DNA from: Candidatus Njordarchaeota archaeon
GTDB taxonomy: Archaea > Asgardarchaeota > Njordarchaeia > Njordarchaeales > JAHKLH01
NCBI GenBank assembly: GCA_029856635.1
Contig: JAHKLH010000099.1
Coordinates: forward strand, 1-5,979
Length of the DNA: 5,979 bases
Direction: 5' to 3'
The stretch's first letter is position 1; every line of letters begins with the position of its first letter. The notes beneath the pieces are model-generated. The model saw only the letters and a program-made list of their open reading frames with translations, had not been told where the DNA came from and made no database searches. The position numbers and the translations under genes were made by a program. Of this stretch, positions 1-5,979 are shown in pieces.

Positions 1-315
1 ATAACTTACGGTATTCCTCGATTAATTTTTTGGTGGCTTGCTGTTAGCTCGTTTCTAGCTTTGCCTAGGTTTGATGATTTCAGAACTCTTTATTACGTTT
101 TATGGGTAAAGGATCCAATAACGTTCTTGTTCATCCTATGGACTCCAATCGTTTTCATATTAAATTTAATTGCATTTGATGGAATTGCAGTTTTTATCGC
201 ATTAGCATATTTAATCCTAATTATTATTTTTAAACCCGTTTCGCTGGAAGAACGCATCGTTGTAGACATTTCCGACGAAGAATTACTTGCTATAATTATA
301 GGCGAAGAAGCATGA
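1..315 (+). CDS. Polytopic membrane protein, C-terminal part (5' end outside window)
   Basis: The reading frame is open from base 1, so the N-terminus lies beyond the left edge. The first in-window start-like codon is a TTG at 61, but the 20 codons before it encode a hydrophobic stretch (IPRLIFWWLAVSSFLAL) that looks like a membrane helix, so I take the gene as partial. The visible 104 residues contain about three membrane segments (residues ~5-22, ~38-60 and ~62-78), separated by a short loop with RFDDFRTLYY and WVKDP, and end in an acidic, probably cytosolic tail (EERIVVDISDEE). The stop codon overlaps the next start as ATGA, so the two are probably cotranscribed. I do not recognise the family. 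C-terminal membrane helices of a membrane glycosyltransferase or a transporter subunit are possible, but nothing visible decides between them. Confidence 0.75.
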   Translation: MTYGIPRLIFWWLAVSSFLALPRFDDFRTLYYVLWVKDPITFLFILWTPIVFILNLIAFDGIAVFIALAYLILIIIFKPVSLEERIVVDISDEELLAIIIGEEA

Positions 316-1271
316 AATTTTACATTGATCCTATGTCATTGAGAACAAGAAAAAATAGGCTGATTTTTAAGCATTTAGTTAAAAAATTTGGAACCTTTGA
401 AGTTATTTATCGAGAACCCCCAAAGAAATTACGATATAATTTACTCTTAGCCATAATCAAAGTTGAAGACAACAGGGGTCTAATGAACACTCTAAAGAAA
501 CTTAAGTTTAAAGTATCCAAGAAACCAATCCCTGCATTGGTTGATATTAAAATAGTTGCAGAACTCCTTCATGATAGAAGAGGAAAAGTAAAACCTATTG
601 GTGTTTCAAAGGATAAAGAGTATGTAGTATTTGCACCAGCTGAGGGAAAAATTTTATGCGACGATCCTGGTGTTGCACTAATGTTAATTAGGAATGAAAA
701 TACAATTTGGATTGAAGCCAAAGGATTAAACTTATCTGCTGTGTTGACAGAAATTCCATCAATTCCCTTAAAAAGCATATCACCAAGAATCATATCTGAC
801 TTATCACTAGCCTTTTCAAAGATTACAATTGGAGAGAGATATGCTCAGGAAATTCAGCGAATTCTGGTCGAGGGTCTTGGAAGTGAAATGGAAACTGAAG
901 AAGAGTTAACCATTGTTAGACCTGAAGAAAAATTAATAAAGGAAATCTTTGATTGGAATATAATCAAGTTCTCTACTGGGGAATTACCAAATCGAGCTTT
1001 CATTGATGTGACAGGAGCTCCTTTGAAGTGCCAATGGTTTGCTGTTCTATTTGGATTATTTTCAGATTACGATTATGTTGTTGTTCATGGTGTTCCATGG
1101 AATGTACGACTGCAAGGTTTCTTGAGAAGTAATTTAATCTGGATCGGAGATGCACCAAGGGATTTATTTGATTGTGTAATTAAGGATAACAAAATTTTCG
1201 AAACAGTTAGCGTTAATAGTTGGAGTGTTGAAATAATTGAAGAATTCTTTCCATTGTATTCTATCGTTTAG
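312..1271 (+). CDS. Hypothetical soluble protein, 319 residues
   Basis: This is a complete frame starting at an ATG that overlaps the previous stop by 4 bases (ATGA). Translational coupling is likely, because the upstream bases (GGCGAAGAAGC) give only a weak ribosome site. There is no signal peptide and no membrane helix, so the product is probably cytosolic. The first 75 residues are basic (for example LRTRKNRLIFKHLVKKFG). A middle region (~100-185) alternates predicted strands and helices. An acidic linker around 186-212 (SEMETEEE, RPEEK) leads to a C-terminal region (~225-319) with strand-like YDYVVVHGVPW and IWIGDAP and five tryptophans, suggesting a separate alpha/beta domain. I found no catalytic signature and do not recognise the family. 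It may act with the membrane protein encoded just upstream. The TAG stop abuts the stop of the opposing gene. Confidence 0.85.
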   Translation: MKFYIDPMSLRTRKNRLIFKHLVKKFGTFEVIYREPPKKLRYNLLLAIIKVEDNRGLMNTLKKLKFKVSKKPIPALVDIKIVAELLHDRRGKVKPIGVSKDKEYVVFAPAEGKILCDDPGVALMLIRNENTIWIEAKGLNLSAVLTEIPSIPLKSISPRIISDLSLAFSKITIGERYAQEIQRILVEGLGSEMETEEELTIVRPEEKLIKEIFDWNIIKFSTGELPNRAFIDVTGAPLKCQWFAVLFGLFSDYDYVVVHGVPWNVRLQGFLRSNLIWIGDAPRDLFDCVIKDNKIFETVSVNSWSVEIIEEFFPLYSIV

Positions 1272-1274
1272 CTA
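1269..1274. other. Abutting convergent stop codons (TAGCTA)
   Basis: The + strand gene ends in TAG at 1269-1271 and the - strand operon ends in TAG, seen as CTA, at 1272-1274. Together they form a 6-base palindrome with no base between the two coding regions. Any terminator for either transcript must therefore lie inside the opposing gene. No strong hairpin is visible here. Confidence 0.9.
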
Positions 1275-1790
1275 TTCCATAATCTTCAACGCTTTCTGTC
1301 TCCTTATAAATTGAATAATCAGAGGAATTATTGTTATAACTATTGCTACAACCATTAATGAGAAATATGCCACCTGATTTGCTGTTGATATTGTTTGGTT
1401 TATTTTCTTGAAAATTATTGTAGAATTACCGTAGATTTCTCCAGGCCAAATCGTTTTCGATAAAACTAACTTTATTGTAACGTTATTATCTATAAAAACC
1501 ACAATTTTCTTGGTGATTTTCGTGTGCTCTCCAGTCAAATGTATTGTGATCCTTTCGTCATTTATGCATACTTCTATATCATCCCACATCCAAGGCTCTT
1601 CAAGCGAGTAATAAATCATAACATTTACTTCGAAGTTTCCACTTTCATTTAACGAAATATTTGCTATAAACTCATCAGTTGCTGGAAGTTTAATTTCATT
1701 CACATTAAACAACTCCTTAAAAGAATATGAATTCTCGATCAAAGGCAAATGAAGAAGCAAAATGAGAATAATGGGAAAAACAATTTTCAT
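1272..1790 (-). CDS. Small membrane-anchored surface protein with one Ig-like ectodomain
   Basis: The product is 172 residues. I chose the ATG at 1788-1790 over the ATG nine bases further upstream (1797-1799) for two reasons: it gives an ATGA overlap with the GTPase stop, and it places GGAG 9 bases before the start. The N-terminus (MKIVFPIILILLLHLPLIENS) is a typical signal peptide. Residues ~38-135 form a strand-rich ectodomain with five N-glycosylation sequons (NIS, NES, NVT, NST, NQT). Residues ~141-162 are a membrane helix, followed by a basic tail (RRQKALK), giving an outside ectodomain and an inside tail. The segment DDIEVCINDE and the later DNNVTI and NSTIIF align by eye with the Ig-like repeats of the large surface protein of the same operon, so a single related domain is likely. 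It has one cysteine, residue 75. Its role is unknown; it may be a partner or membrane-proximal subunit of the large protein. Confidence 0.82.
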   Translation of the reverse strand: MKIVFPIILILLLHLPLIENSYSFKELFNVNEIKLPATDEFIANISLNESGNFEVNVMIYYSLEEPWMWDDIEVCINDERITIHLTGEHTKITKKIVVFIDNNVTIKLVLSKTIWPGEIYGNSTIIFKKINQTISTANQVAYFSLMVVAIVITIIPLIIQFIRRQKALKIME

Positions 1791-2614
1791 AATTCCCATC
1801 TCCGCTTATACTCTTCCCTTATTTTACTTAACGCCGCTTTGACACTGCTCATCATTACGTCAAAATTAGCCCTGGCATTAATAATTACGATAAATATCTC
1901 CTCACCATCGATGTAATCTTTGATGCAACATGTTCTTTTAGATTCTTTTTCACATATAATGAAGTCGAAGTCACCAATATCACGAGTTAATCTGAGAAAA
2001 CCAACAAGTTTCGTCATAGCGTCGTCTTTGTTGCCTATTGAAGTATATGGAAAGAGATCTTTATCAGCAATTGTTACTGACTCTGCATTAGTGTCTTGCA
2101 TTATTTGATATGCAATCGCGTCAAATTCTGTTGTCGGGATTCCATGAATCCTCATTAGTAATTCATACATACTTCCTGGATACTTTATGCTCGTTTCTAA
2201 AACATGCTTCTCTGAAATGCCTAGTAATTCTGCTACTTCTTTTGCTTTTGCAGCATTTGGTAAGTCTTGTTTATGTGCTAGTACTATCAATCTACATTCT
2301 TCTTTTGCATACTTTTTGATCATTTCTTGTATGAATTTAAAGAATTCTCTTACTTCACCAAATTTCTCTTTGTCAGCGGCATCCACTACAAAGACAATAA
2401 CATCTGTGATAGGGAAAAGTCTTTCATAGAATTTTTCCTCGTATCTTAGCAGTTCTTGTCCAGGTATAACGTAATAAACCACTTTGCTTCCTCGGAGTTC
2501 TTCTATACTGTTCGAAGTTTCCGTATTCATTGCTTTTTCAACATCGAAACTCTCAAGGTATATTCGGATTGATGATTTTCCAGCGTAATCTAATCCCACA
2601 AGAGTAACAATCAT
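1787..2614 (-). CDS. Rag/MglA-like small GTPase fused to a C-terminal roadblock-like domain
   Basis: The product is 275 residues, with an N-terminal G domain (~1-158) and a second domain (~163-272). G1 is GLDYAGKSS (7-15), Arf-like in form. Switch I threonine candidates are T31 and T33. G3 is VIPGQ (49-53): the catalytic-type glutamine Q53 is present, but the usual aspartate is V49, as in MglA proteins, which also lack it. G4 is HKQD (114-117) and G5 is TSI (141-143) followed by a tyrosine, both reminiscent of Rag/Gtr (HKMD, TSIWDETLY); the following LPNA is Arf-like. The C-terminal part follows the roadblock order helix-strand-strand-helix-three strands-helix (helix 164-174, strands 178-193, helix 195-213, strands 216-248, helix 250-270). 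There is no membrane helix and no C-terminal lipidation cysteine, so it is predicted to be cytosolic. The ATG overlaps the upstream stop as ATGA and has a good GGTGA site. It probably switches with the upstream membrane-anchored partner. The GTPase call is near certain; the roadblock call is by secondary-structure pattern. Confidence 0.92.
   Translation of the reverse strand: MIVTLVGLDYAGKSSIRIYLESFDVEKAMNTETSNSIEELRGSKVVYYVIPGQELLRYEEKFYERLFPITDVIVFVVDAADKEKFGEVREFFKFIQEMIKKYAKEECRLIVLAHKQDLPNAAKAKEVAELLGISEKHVLETSIKYPGSMYELLMRIHGIPTTEFDAIAYQIMQDTNAESVTIADKDLFPYTSIGNKDDAMTKLVGFLRLTRDIGDFDFIICEKESKRTCCIKDYIDGEEIFIVIINARANFDVMMSSVKAALSKIREEYKRRWEL
1796..1803 (-). promoter_or_regulatory. Ribosome binding site deciding the start of the small surface protein
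   Basis: On the - strand this reads GGAGATGG, a near match to the archaeal anti-16S complement AGGAGGTGAT. Its GGAG ends 9 bases before the ATG at 1788-1790. The same GGAG directly abuts the alternative ATG at 1797-1799, which is too close to work, so it favours the shorter protein. Confidence 0.5.
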
Positions 2615-3423
2615 TTCTGTTCACCAAGTTTTTGTCGCGCAATATTTATAAATTCAAGAGACTCACGTTTTATATAATCTCTGCTCAACTCTTCTGAAAC
2701 CGTTTCGGCAATTATCGTGTGCGTCGTTGGTCTCCTCTCCGTTAATTTTACGTGATGAATTATAAACGTATTTTCACCAATTACAATTTTGTCTGTATCA
2801 AGCATTGCTATGTCCACTGGACTAATTCTTATCCTCCGAAGAAGATTAAAATGATCAGAAATCGGTACTAACATTGGTCCTTTTCGCTCATGAAAATAAA
2901 CTACGCCTAAGGCTCTTATTCCGTTTTCAAATAATTCCCAATCTAAATCGGAGAAATTATACTTCAAGGCTTCTTTCATCATATTCACAAGATTTCTAAC
3001 AATTTGGAAAGCATCCTTTGTGATTACATAGTGTTTCCCATAAGTTTTAATTAGTCCCATTTTTCGCAATGTGGTAATCTCTTTAATTGGAAAATCTTTC
3101 TCAGTAAAAATTACTTTCTTAATTGCCTTTGCTAAAATTGCAACTTCGTCTATTGTTTTTGGCATCGTTATCTCGGTTACTTGCTGTTCTGGTATCTCTG
3201 CCTCTCTAACATACTTCCCTTCTTCGATTTTGCTAAGCTCCTCTTCAATTTTTGTTAGCAATAGAGTTCTTTTCTCTCGTTTAATTCCAACTCTTTCTTT
3301 TTCCTCCCTAAAAGCGAAATGAAGCCAAATTCTATATACAATGTATGGTATTAAAATTGCAATAACTGTCGCTATGATTACAATAATTAGTATCTCTTGC
3401 GAAACCATTTTTGTTCCCATCAT
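2611..3423 (-). CDS. Membrane-anchored adaptor-like protein: transmembrane helix, winged-helix-like segment, longin/roadblock-like C-terminus
   Basis: The product is 270 residues from the ATG at 3421-3423, 6 bases after the stop of the surface-protein gene. In-frame ATGs at 3418-3420 and 3406-3408 are alternatives, and the last has a weak GGGA 6 bases upstream. Residues ~10-30 are one hydrophobic helix, followed by a charged, possibly coiled-coil stretch (~39-70), so the bulk should face the cytosol. Residues ~93-145 (ITTLRKMGLIKTYGKHYVIT plus a helix) look like a winged-helix fold: a recognition-type helix, a two-strand wing and a closing helix. Residues ~168-266 start with a hairpin (ALGVVYFHERKGPMLVPIS), continue with strands around DKIVIGENTFIIHHV and HTIIAETV, and end in a long helix (SRDYIKRESLEFINIARQKL), a pattern fitting longin or roadblock folds, which bind small GTPases. 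Its stop overlaps the GTPase start, suggesting the two products act together. No specific family is recognised; a membrane-bound DNA-binding regulator is the alternative reading. Confidence 0.85.
   Translation of the reverse strand: MMGTKMVSQEILIIVIIATVIAILIPYIVYRIWLHFAFREEKERVGIKREKRTLLLTKIEEELSKIEEGKYVREAEIPEQQVTEITMPKTIDEVAILAKAIKKVIFTEKDFPIKEITTLRKMGLIKTYGKHYVITKDAFQIVRNLVNMMKEALKYNFSDLDWELFENGIRALGVVYFHERKGPMLVPISDHFNLLRRIRISPVDIAMLDTDKIVIGENTFIIHHVKLTERRPTTHTIIAETVSEELSRDYIKRESLEFINIARQKLGEQK
2621..2625 (-). promoter_or_regulatory. Ribosome binding site of the GTPase gene
   Basis: GGTGA on the - strand lies 6 bases before the ATG at 2612-2614 and matches part of the archaeal Shine-Dalgarno consensus GGAGGTGAT. 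It sits inside the 3' end of the upstream gene, as expected for an overlapping operon junction, and supports this start. Confidence 0.6.
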
Positions 3424-3429
3424 TAAAAA

Positions 3430-5979
3430 TTATGATAGACTTGCTCGTCTCCTGCGTGCTTCATGTAATTTCTTTGCTCTAATTAAAAGTATTGCGGCTG
3501 TTAGTGTTCCCGCAATTATTGGTATCATTAACAACAATATCGTAGTTATCTCAGCCATAGGTGCTTGTGATTTCACAATGATTTTCACTAATGATACTCC
3601 TTTGTTTCCTGCATAATCCTCCGCTTCAACTTTTATTATCCATACTCCCTCATCGAGATATATCGTTATGCTCGTTTGGTCTGTTGCCTTAATTAATGTT
3701 TCGTTTATGTAAATTTTGAAGATCTTAATTTCGAAATTATCTGATGCAATCCAATTAATTGTGATGTTACTAGGCTCTAACTGTGTTTCGTTCCTTGGCG
3801 ACGTTATTCTTACATTTGGCGGGGTTATATCAACGAAAATAATTATTGAGTCCATTGCAACATTATTAGCTATATCCTCAACTACTACTGTAACATTATG
3901 AATTCCCTCACTAAGAAGCAGATTAAATGTCACATTTGTTGTGTTGGTAATTAAGAGATCTTTGTCCACATAGATTGTAACGTTTTTTAGTTCTGTTGTG
4001 TTACTAATTGTGAGCTTTATAGTAATCACTCGAGTATTAAACCAAGTTCCGTTTAATGGGCTTGATATTCTCACCGACAAAGGTGCATCTACTATGATTA
4101 TTATTGAATCATCTGCAGAATTACCAGCTCTATCAATTGCCACAATTTTGATTAAGTAGGCTCCATTTGGAATTCCAACGAATTTGTATTCAGAAGTATT
4201 TGGTGGTAATTCTGCTTTTAAACTCTCATTAAGCCAAACTTGTATTCGATCTAAACCTAACTTATCACTTGCATTCCACATTACCACGAAATCCGCCGCG
4301 TAAATTATGGTTAATGAAGATGGCGAGATAATTTTGACAGATGGCGGCACCGTATCAACTATTACTGAAATTTGATCGTAATCTTTGTTTTCCGCATAAT
4401 CAATCGCGACCACTTTTATTGTATAAACTCCATCATACAATGTGATATTAATTGATGTTTCGTTTTCACTCAACTCTGCTATTTTTTCAGCATTCGCGTA
4501 TACCACGAATTTCTGAATTCCATAATTATCTGACGCGTTCCAGATTAATGCAAATGATCCAGAAACATATGTATTTGATTGTGGGCTTACAATCTTGATG
4601 TTTGGTTTTGTTAAATCGACCACGATTACTATTTCATCAAATGCTACGTGTTTTAATTTGTCATAAATCATGATTTTGATTTTGTGTGTTCTTTCTGCAA
4701 GATTTGTGAATTGATATTGATTTGTAGGAGGCAGAATTTCAGCTTGCTTTTCGTCATCCAGATAAACCTCAATTTTGTCTATTTTGAGATTATCTGACAT
4801 ATTCCAAGTAACGATTACTGATGTTGTGCTTAGAAATGAGCCATTTGATGGGCTAATTATCTTCACAAATGGTGGTGTTGTATCGATGTAAATAATGATT
4901 GTGCTCGAATTTGCGTTTCCTACTTTATCGTATGCTATCATTGTTATATTCCATACACCATCTCGTAGGACGATATCTACCCATTTGCTATCTGGAGGCA
5001 ATGTATTGTTCAGTATTCCATTTATGTAGATTTCAAACTTGTCAAGCTCAAGATCATCTGATGCAGTCCAGGAAACATTGACTTGATTAGAAGCAAGCCA
5101 TGAATTGTTCGCCGGGTTATTGATTTTAATACTCGGTGGTGTTACATCCTTATAAACATAGTAAACAAGCTTTCTAATGTTTCCTGCATTATCAATTGCC
5201 TCAAATGTTATCTTATTCACTCCATCCAGCAATGGAATTGAAATGCTGGCTGATGCTGATGTTGTATTAAGTATTGTTGAGCCGTTCCTGATCACTAGCA
5301 ATCTCTTTACTCCGTTTTCATCGCTTGCAGAGATAGAAGCATTAATCGAATTCGCAATTAATGCAGAATTATTAATTATACCGTAAACGATAAGCTCTGG
5401 TAATGTCAAGTCAACTTCAATGAATTTTGCATCTTTTCCAATGTTTCCTGCCGGATCGTACGCTAATATCGTGATATTGTAATTGCCTTCGCCTCCGAGT
5501 AAAATATTATATGACCCAGAAAATTGCTGTTCCGTTGAAGGTAATTCTGCCTTCTTTGTTTCATTAACATAGATTTCAATTTTTGAGACATAAGTTAGCT
5601 CATCTTCGGAATTCCAAGAAACTAATACTTCAGTATCATTAGTTAGATTTGGCACACTCAGAAATACTGCCGGCGGTGTTCCGTCGATATAGGTATAATT
5701 GGTCAAAATTGTTTCTTTTCCAGACGTGTCATTTACAACAATTTTGATTTCATAATATCCCTCGTTTGATGTAAACGAAACTTGAACAACTGCTTTCTGC
5801 TGATTTATCTTTTGACTAAATTTTACCGTATCGTTCAAGCAGACTACAATTGTATCAACTTGAATATCATCTGAAACATTAACCTCGAACTGCACATCTG
5901 GTTTCAAGATATAGGCGTTTAAATGTGCATCATGTGGTAAATTTACTATTTCTGCATTAGGAGATCTCCTATCAATTCC
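3430..5979 (-). CDS. Large cell-surface protein with tandem Ig-like domains and C-terminal membrane anchor (5' end outside window)
   Basis: The frame is open to the right edge. A TTG at 5905-5907 is not a convincing start, because the 24 codons before it (containing SPNAEIVNLP) complete the first Ig-like repeat. At least 849 residues are therefore visible and the N-terminus, with any signal peptide, is missing. Nine tandem domains of about 86-91 residues follow the pattern TPPxVKIxSPxN, then WxASDN, then IdkIEVYxNe, then GvyxIkVxAyDxAGN, resembling bacterial and archaeal Ig-like (Big_7-type) repeats. About 34 N-glycosylation sequons and only one cysteine are visible. Residues near the end (about 37 to 16 from the C-terminus, ITTILLLMIPIIAG onward) form a membrane helix, followed by a basic tail with RRRR, so the domains are outside the cell. 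The likely role is a stalk, adhesin or surface-layer-associated fibre; the ligand is unknown. It is the first visible gene of the operon, ending 6 bases before the adaptor gene. Confidence 0.9.
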   Translation of the reverse strand, partial: GIDRRSPNAEIVNLPHDAHLNAYILKPDVQFEVNVSDDIQVDTIVVCLNDTVKFSQKINQQKAVVQVSFTSNEGYYEIKIVVNDTSGKETILTNYTYIDGTPPAVFLSVPNLTNDTEVLVSWNSEDELTYVSKIEIYVNETKKAELPSTEQQFSGSYNILLGGEGNYNITILAYDPAGNIGKDAKFIEVDLTLPELIVYGIINNSALIANSINASISASDENGVKRLLVIRNGSTILNTTSASASISIPLLDGVNKITFEAIDNAGNIRKLVYYVYKDVTPPSIKINNPANNSWLASNQVNVSWTASDDLELDKFEIYINGILNNTLPPDSKWVDIVLRDGVWNITMIAYDKVGNANSSTIIIYIDTTPPFVKIISPSNGSFLSTTSVIVTWNMSDNLKIDKIEVYLDDEKQAEILPPTNQYQFTNLAERTHKIKIMIYDKLKHVAFDEIVIVVDLTKPNIKIVSPQSNTYVSGSFALIWNASDNYGIQKFVVYANAEKIAELSENETSINITLYDGVYTIKVVAIDYAENKDYDQISVIVDTVPPSVKIISPSSLTIIYAADFVVMWNASDKLGLDRIQVWLNESLKAELPPNTSEYKFVGIPNGAYLIKIVAIDRAGNSADDSIIIIVDAPLSVRISSPLNGTWFNTRVITIKLTISNTTELKNVTIYVDKDLLITNTTNVTFNLLLSEGIHNVTVVVEDIANNVAMDSIIIFVDITPPNVRITSPRNETQLEPSNITINWIASDNFEIKIFKIYINETLIKATDQTSITIYLDEGVWIIKVEAEDYAGNKGVSLVKIIVKSQAPMAEITTILLLMIPIIAGTLTAAILLIRAKKLHEARRRRASLS
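3568..5979 (-). repeat. Nine tandem Ig-like domain repeats within the surface-protein gene
   Basis: In transcription order the units are approximately 5979-5680 (partial at its N-terminal side), 5679-5407, 5406-5143, 5142-4879, 4878-4612, 4611-4351, 4350-4084, 4083-3826 and 3825-3568. Borders are set at the TPP or equivalent that starts each unit. The repeats are homologous at the protein level but clearly diverged at the DNA level, so this is an old array rather than a recent expansion. Units at 4878-4612 and 4083-3826 have lost the DxAGN signature (DKLKHVA, EDIANNVA), and the unit at 5406-5143 has an aberrant start (TLPELIVYGI). The last unit leads directly into the membrane anchor. Confidence 0.85.

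Noticed and set aside
61..63. TTG as the start of the left-hand membrane protein
   Set aside because: The frame is open to base 1 and the codons before the TTG encode a plausible membrane helix, so the gene more likely begins outside the window.
569..793. 74-codon open frame on the - strand inside the 319-residue gene
   Set aside because: It lies wholly within a longer, well-supported gene on the other strand, has no ribosome site of note and no recognisable product.
1920..2429. Three short + strand open frames opposite the GTPase gene
   Set aside because: They overlap each other and lie antisense to a gene with clear GTPase motifs; their compositions are those of reversed coding sequence.
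3071..3616. Two + strand open frames opposite the adaptor gene and the end of the surface-protein gene
   Set aside because: The hydrophobic look of their products comes from the antisense of charged and hydrophobic codons; both are covered by real - strand genes.
5905..5907. TTG as the start of the large surface protein
   Set aside because: The frame continues to the window edge and the upstream codons complete an Ig-like repeat; a start here would also leave a surface protein without a signal peptide.
3430..5979. DNA-level repeat array such as a CRISPR or recent tandem duplication
   Set aside because: The periodicity of about 260-275 bases is a protein-domain repeat; the units are diverged in DNA and lie in one open frame, with no short identical repeats or spacers.

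Overview
The window is AT-rich, with roughly one third G+C judged by eye, and is coding from end to end; no stretch of 300 bases lacks a gene. It looks archaeal. The small GTPase carries a fused roadblock domain, a neighbour looks longin-like, the surface proteins have dense N-glycosylation sequons and C-terminal membrane anchors, and Shine-Dalgarno sites appear before internal operon genes. Genes of this kind are best known from Asgard archaea and also occur in some TACK archaea. The sequence alone does not settle the lineage.

Layout. A left-hand block on the + strand (1-1271) holds the 3' end of a polytopic membrane protein and, after an ATGA overlap, a 319-residue soluble protein I do not recognise. 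It converges, with no intergenic base, on a right-hand block on the - strand (1272-5979). Reading in the direction of transcription, the - strand genes are: (1) a large surface protein of nine tandem Ig-like domains with a C-terminal transmembrane helix, whose N-terminus lies beyond the right edge; (2) a protein with an N-terminal transmembrane helix, a charged linker, a winged-helix-like segment and a longin/roadblock-like C-terminal domain; (3) a small GTPase fused to a C-terminal roadblock-like domain, the Rag/Gtr architecture; (4) a small secreted-type protein with a signal peptide, one Ig-like ectodomain and a C-terminal membrane helix.

The four - strand genes are separated by a 6-base gap at most, then by two 4-base ATGA overlaps, so they are almost certainly one transcription unit. 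Their predicted locations are complementary: two glycosylated ectodomain proteins outside the cell, one membrane-anchored adaptor facing the cytosol, and one cytosolic GTPase. My inference is a membrane module in which a Rag/MglA-like GTPase is recruited by, or signals with, a membrane-bound longin-like partner and is linked to a cell-surface fibre or adhesin. Two details strengthen interest. The GTPase lacks the usual G3 aspartate. The two ectodomain proteins each show a single cysteine, at the same place in an Ig-like strand. The promoter of this operon lies beyond the right edge. No RNA gene, CRISPR array or mobile element was seen.
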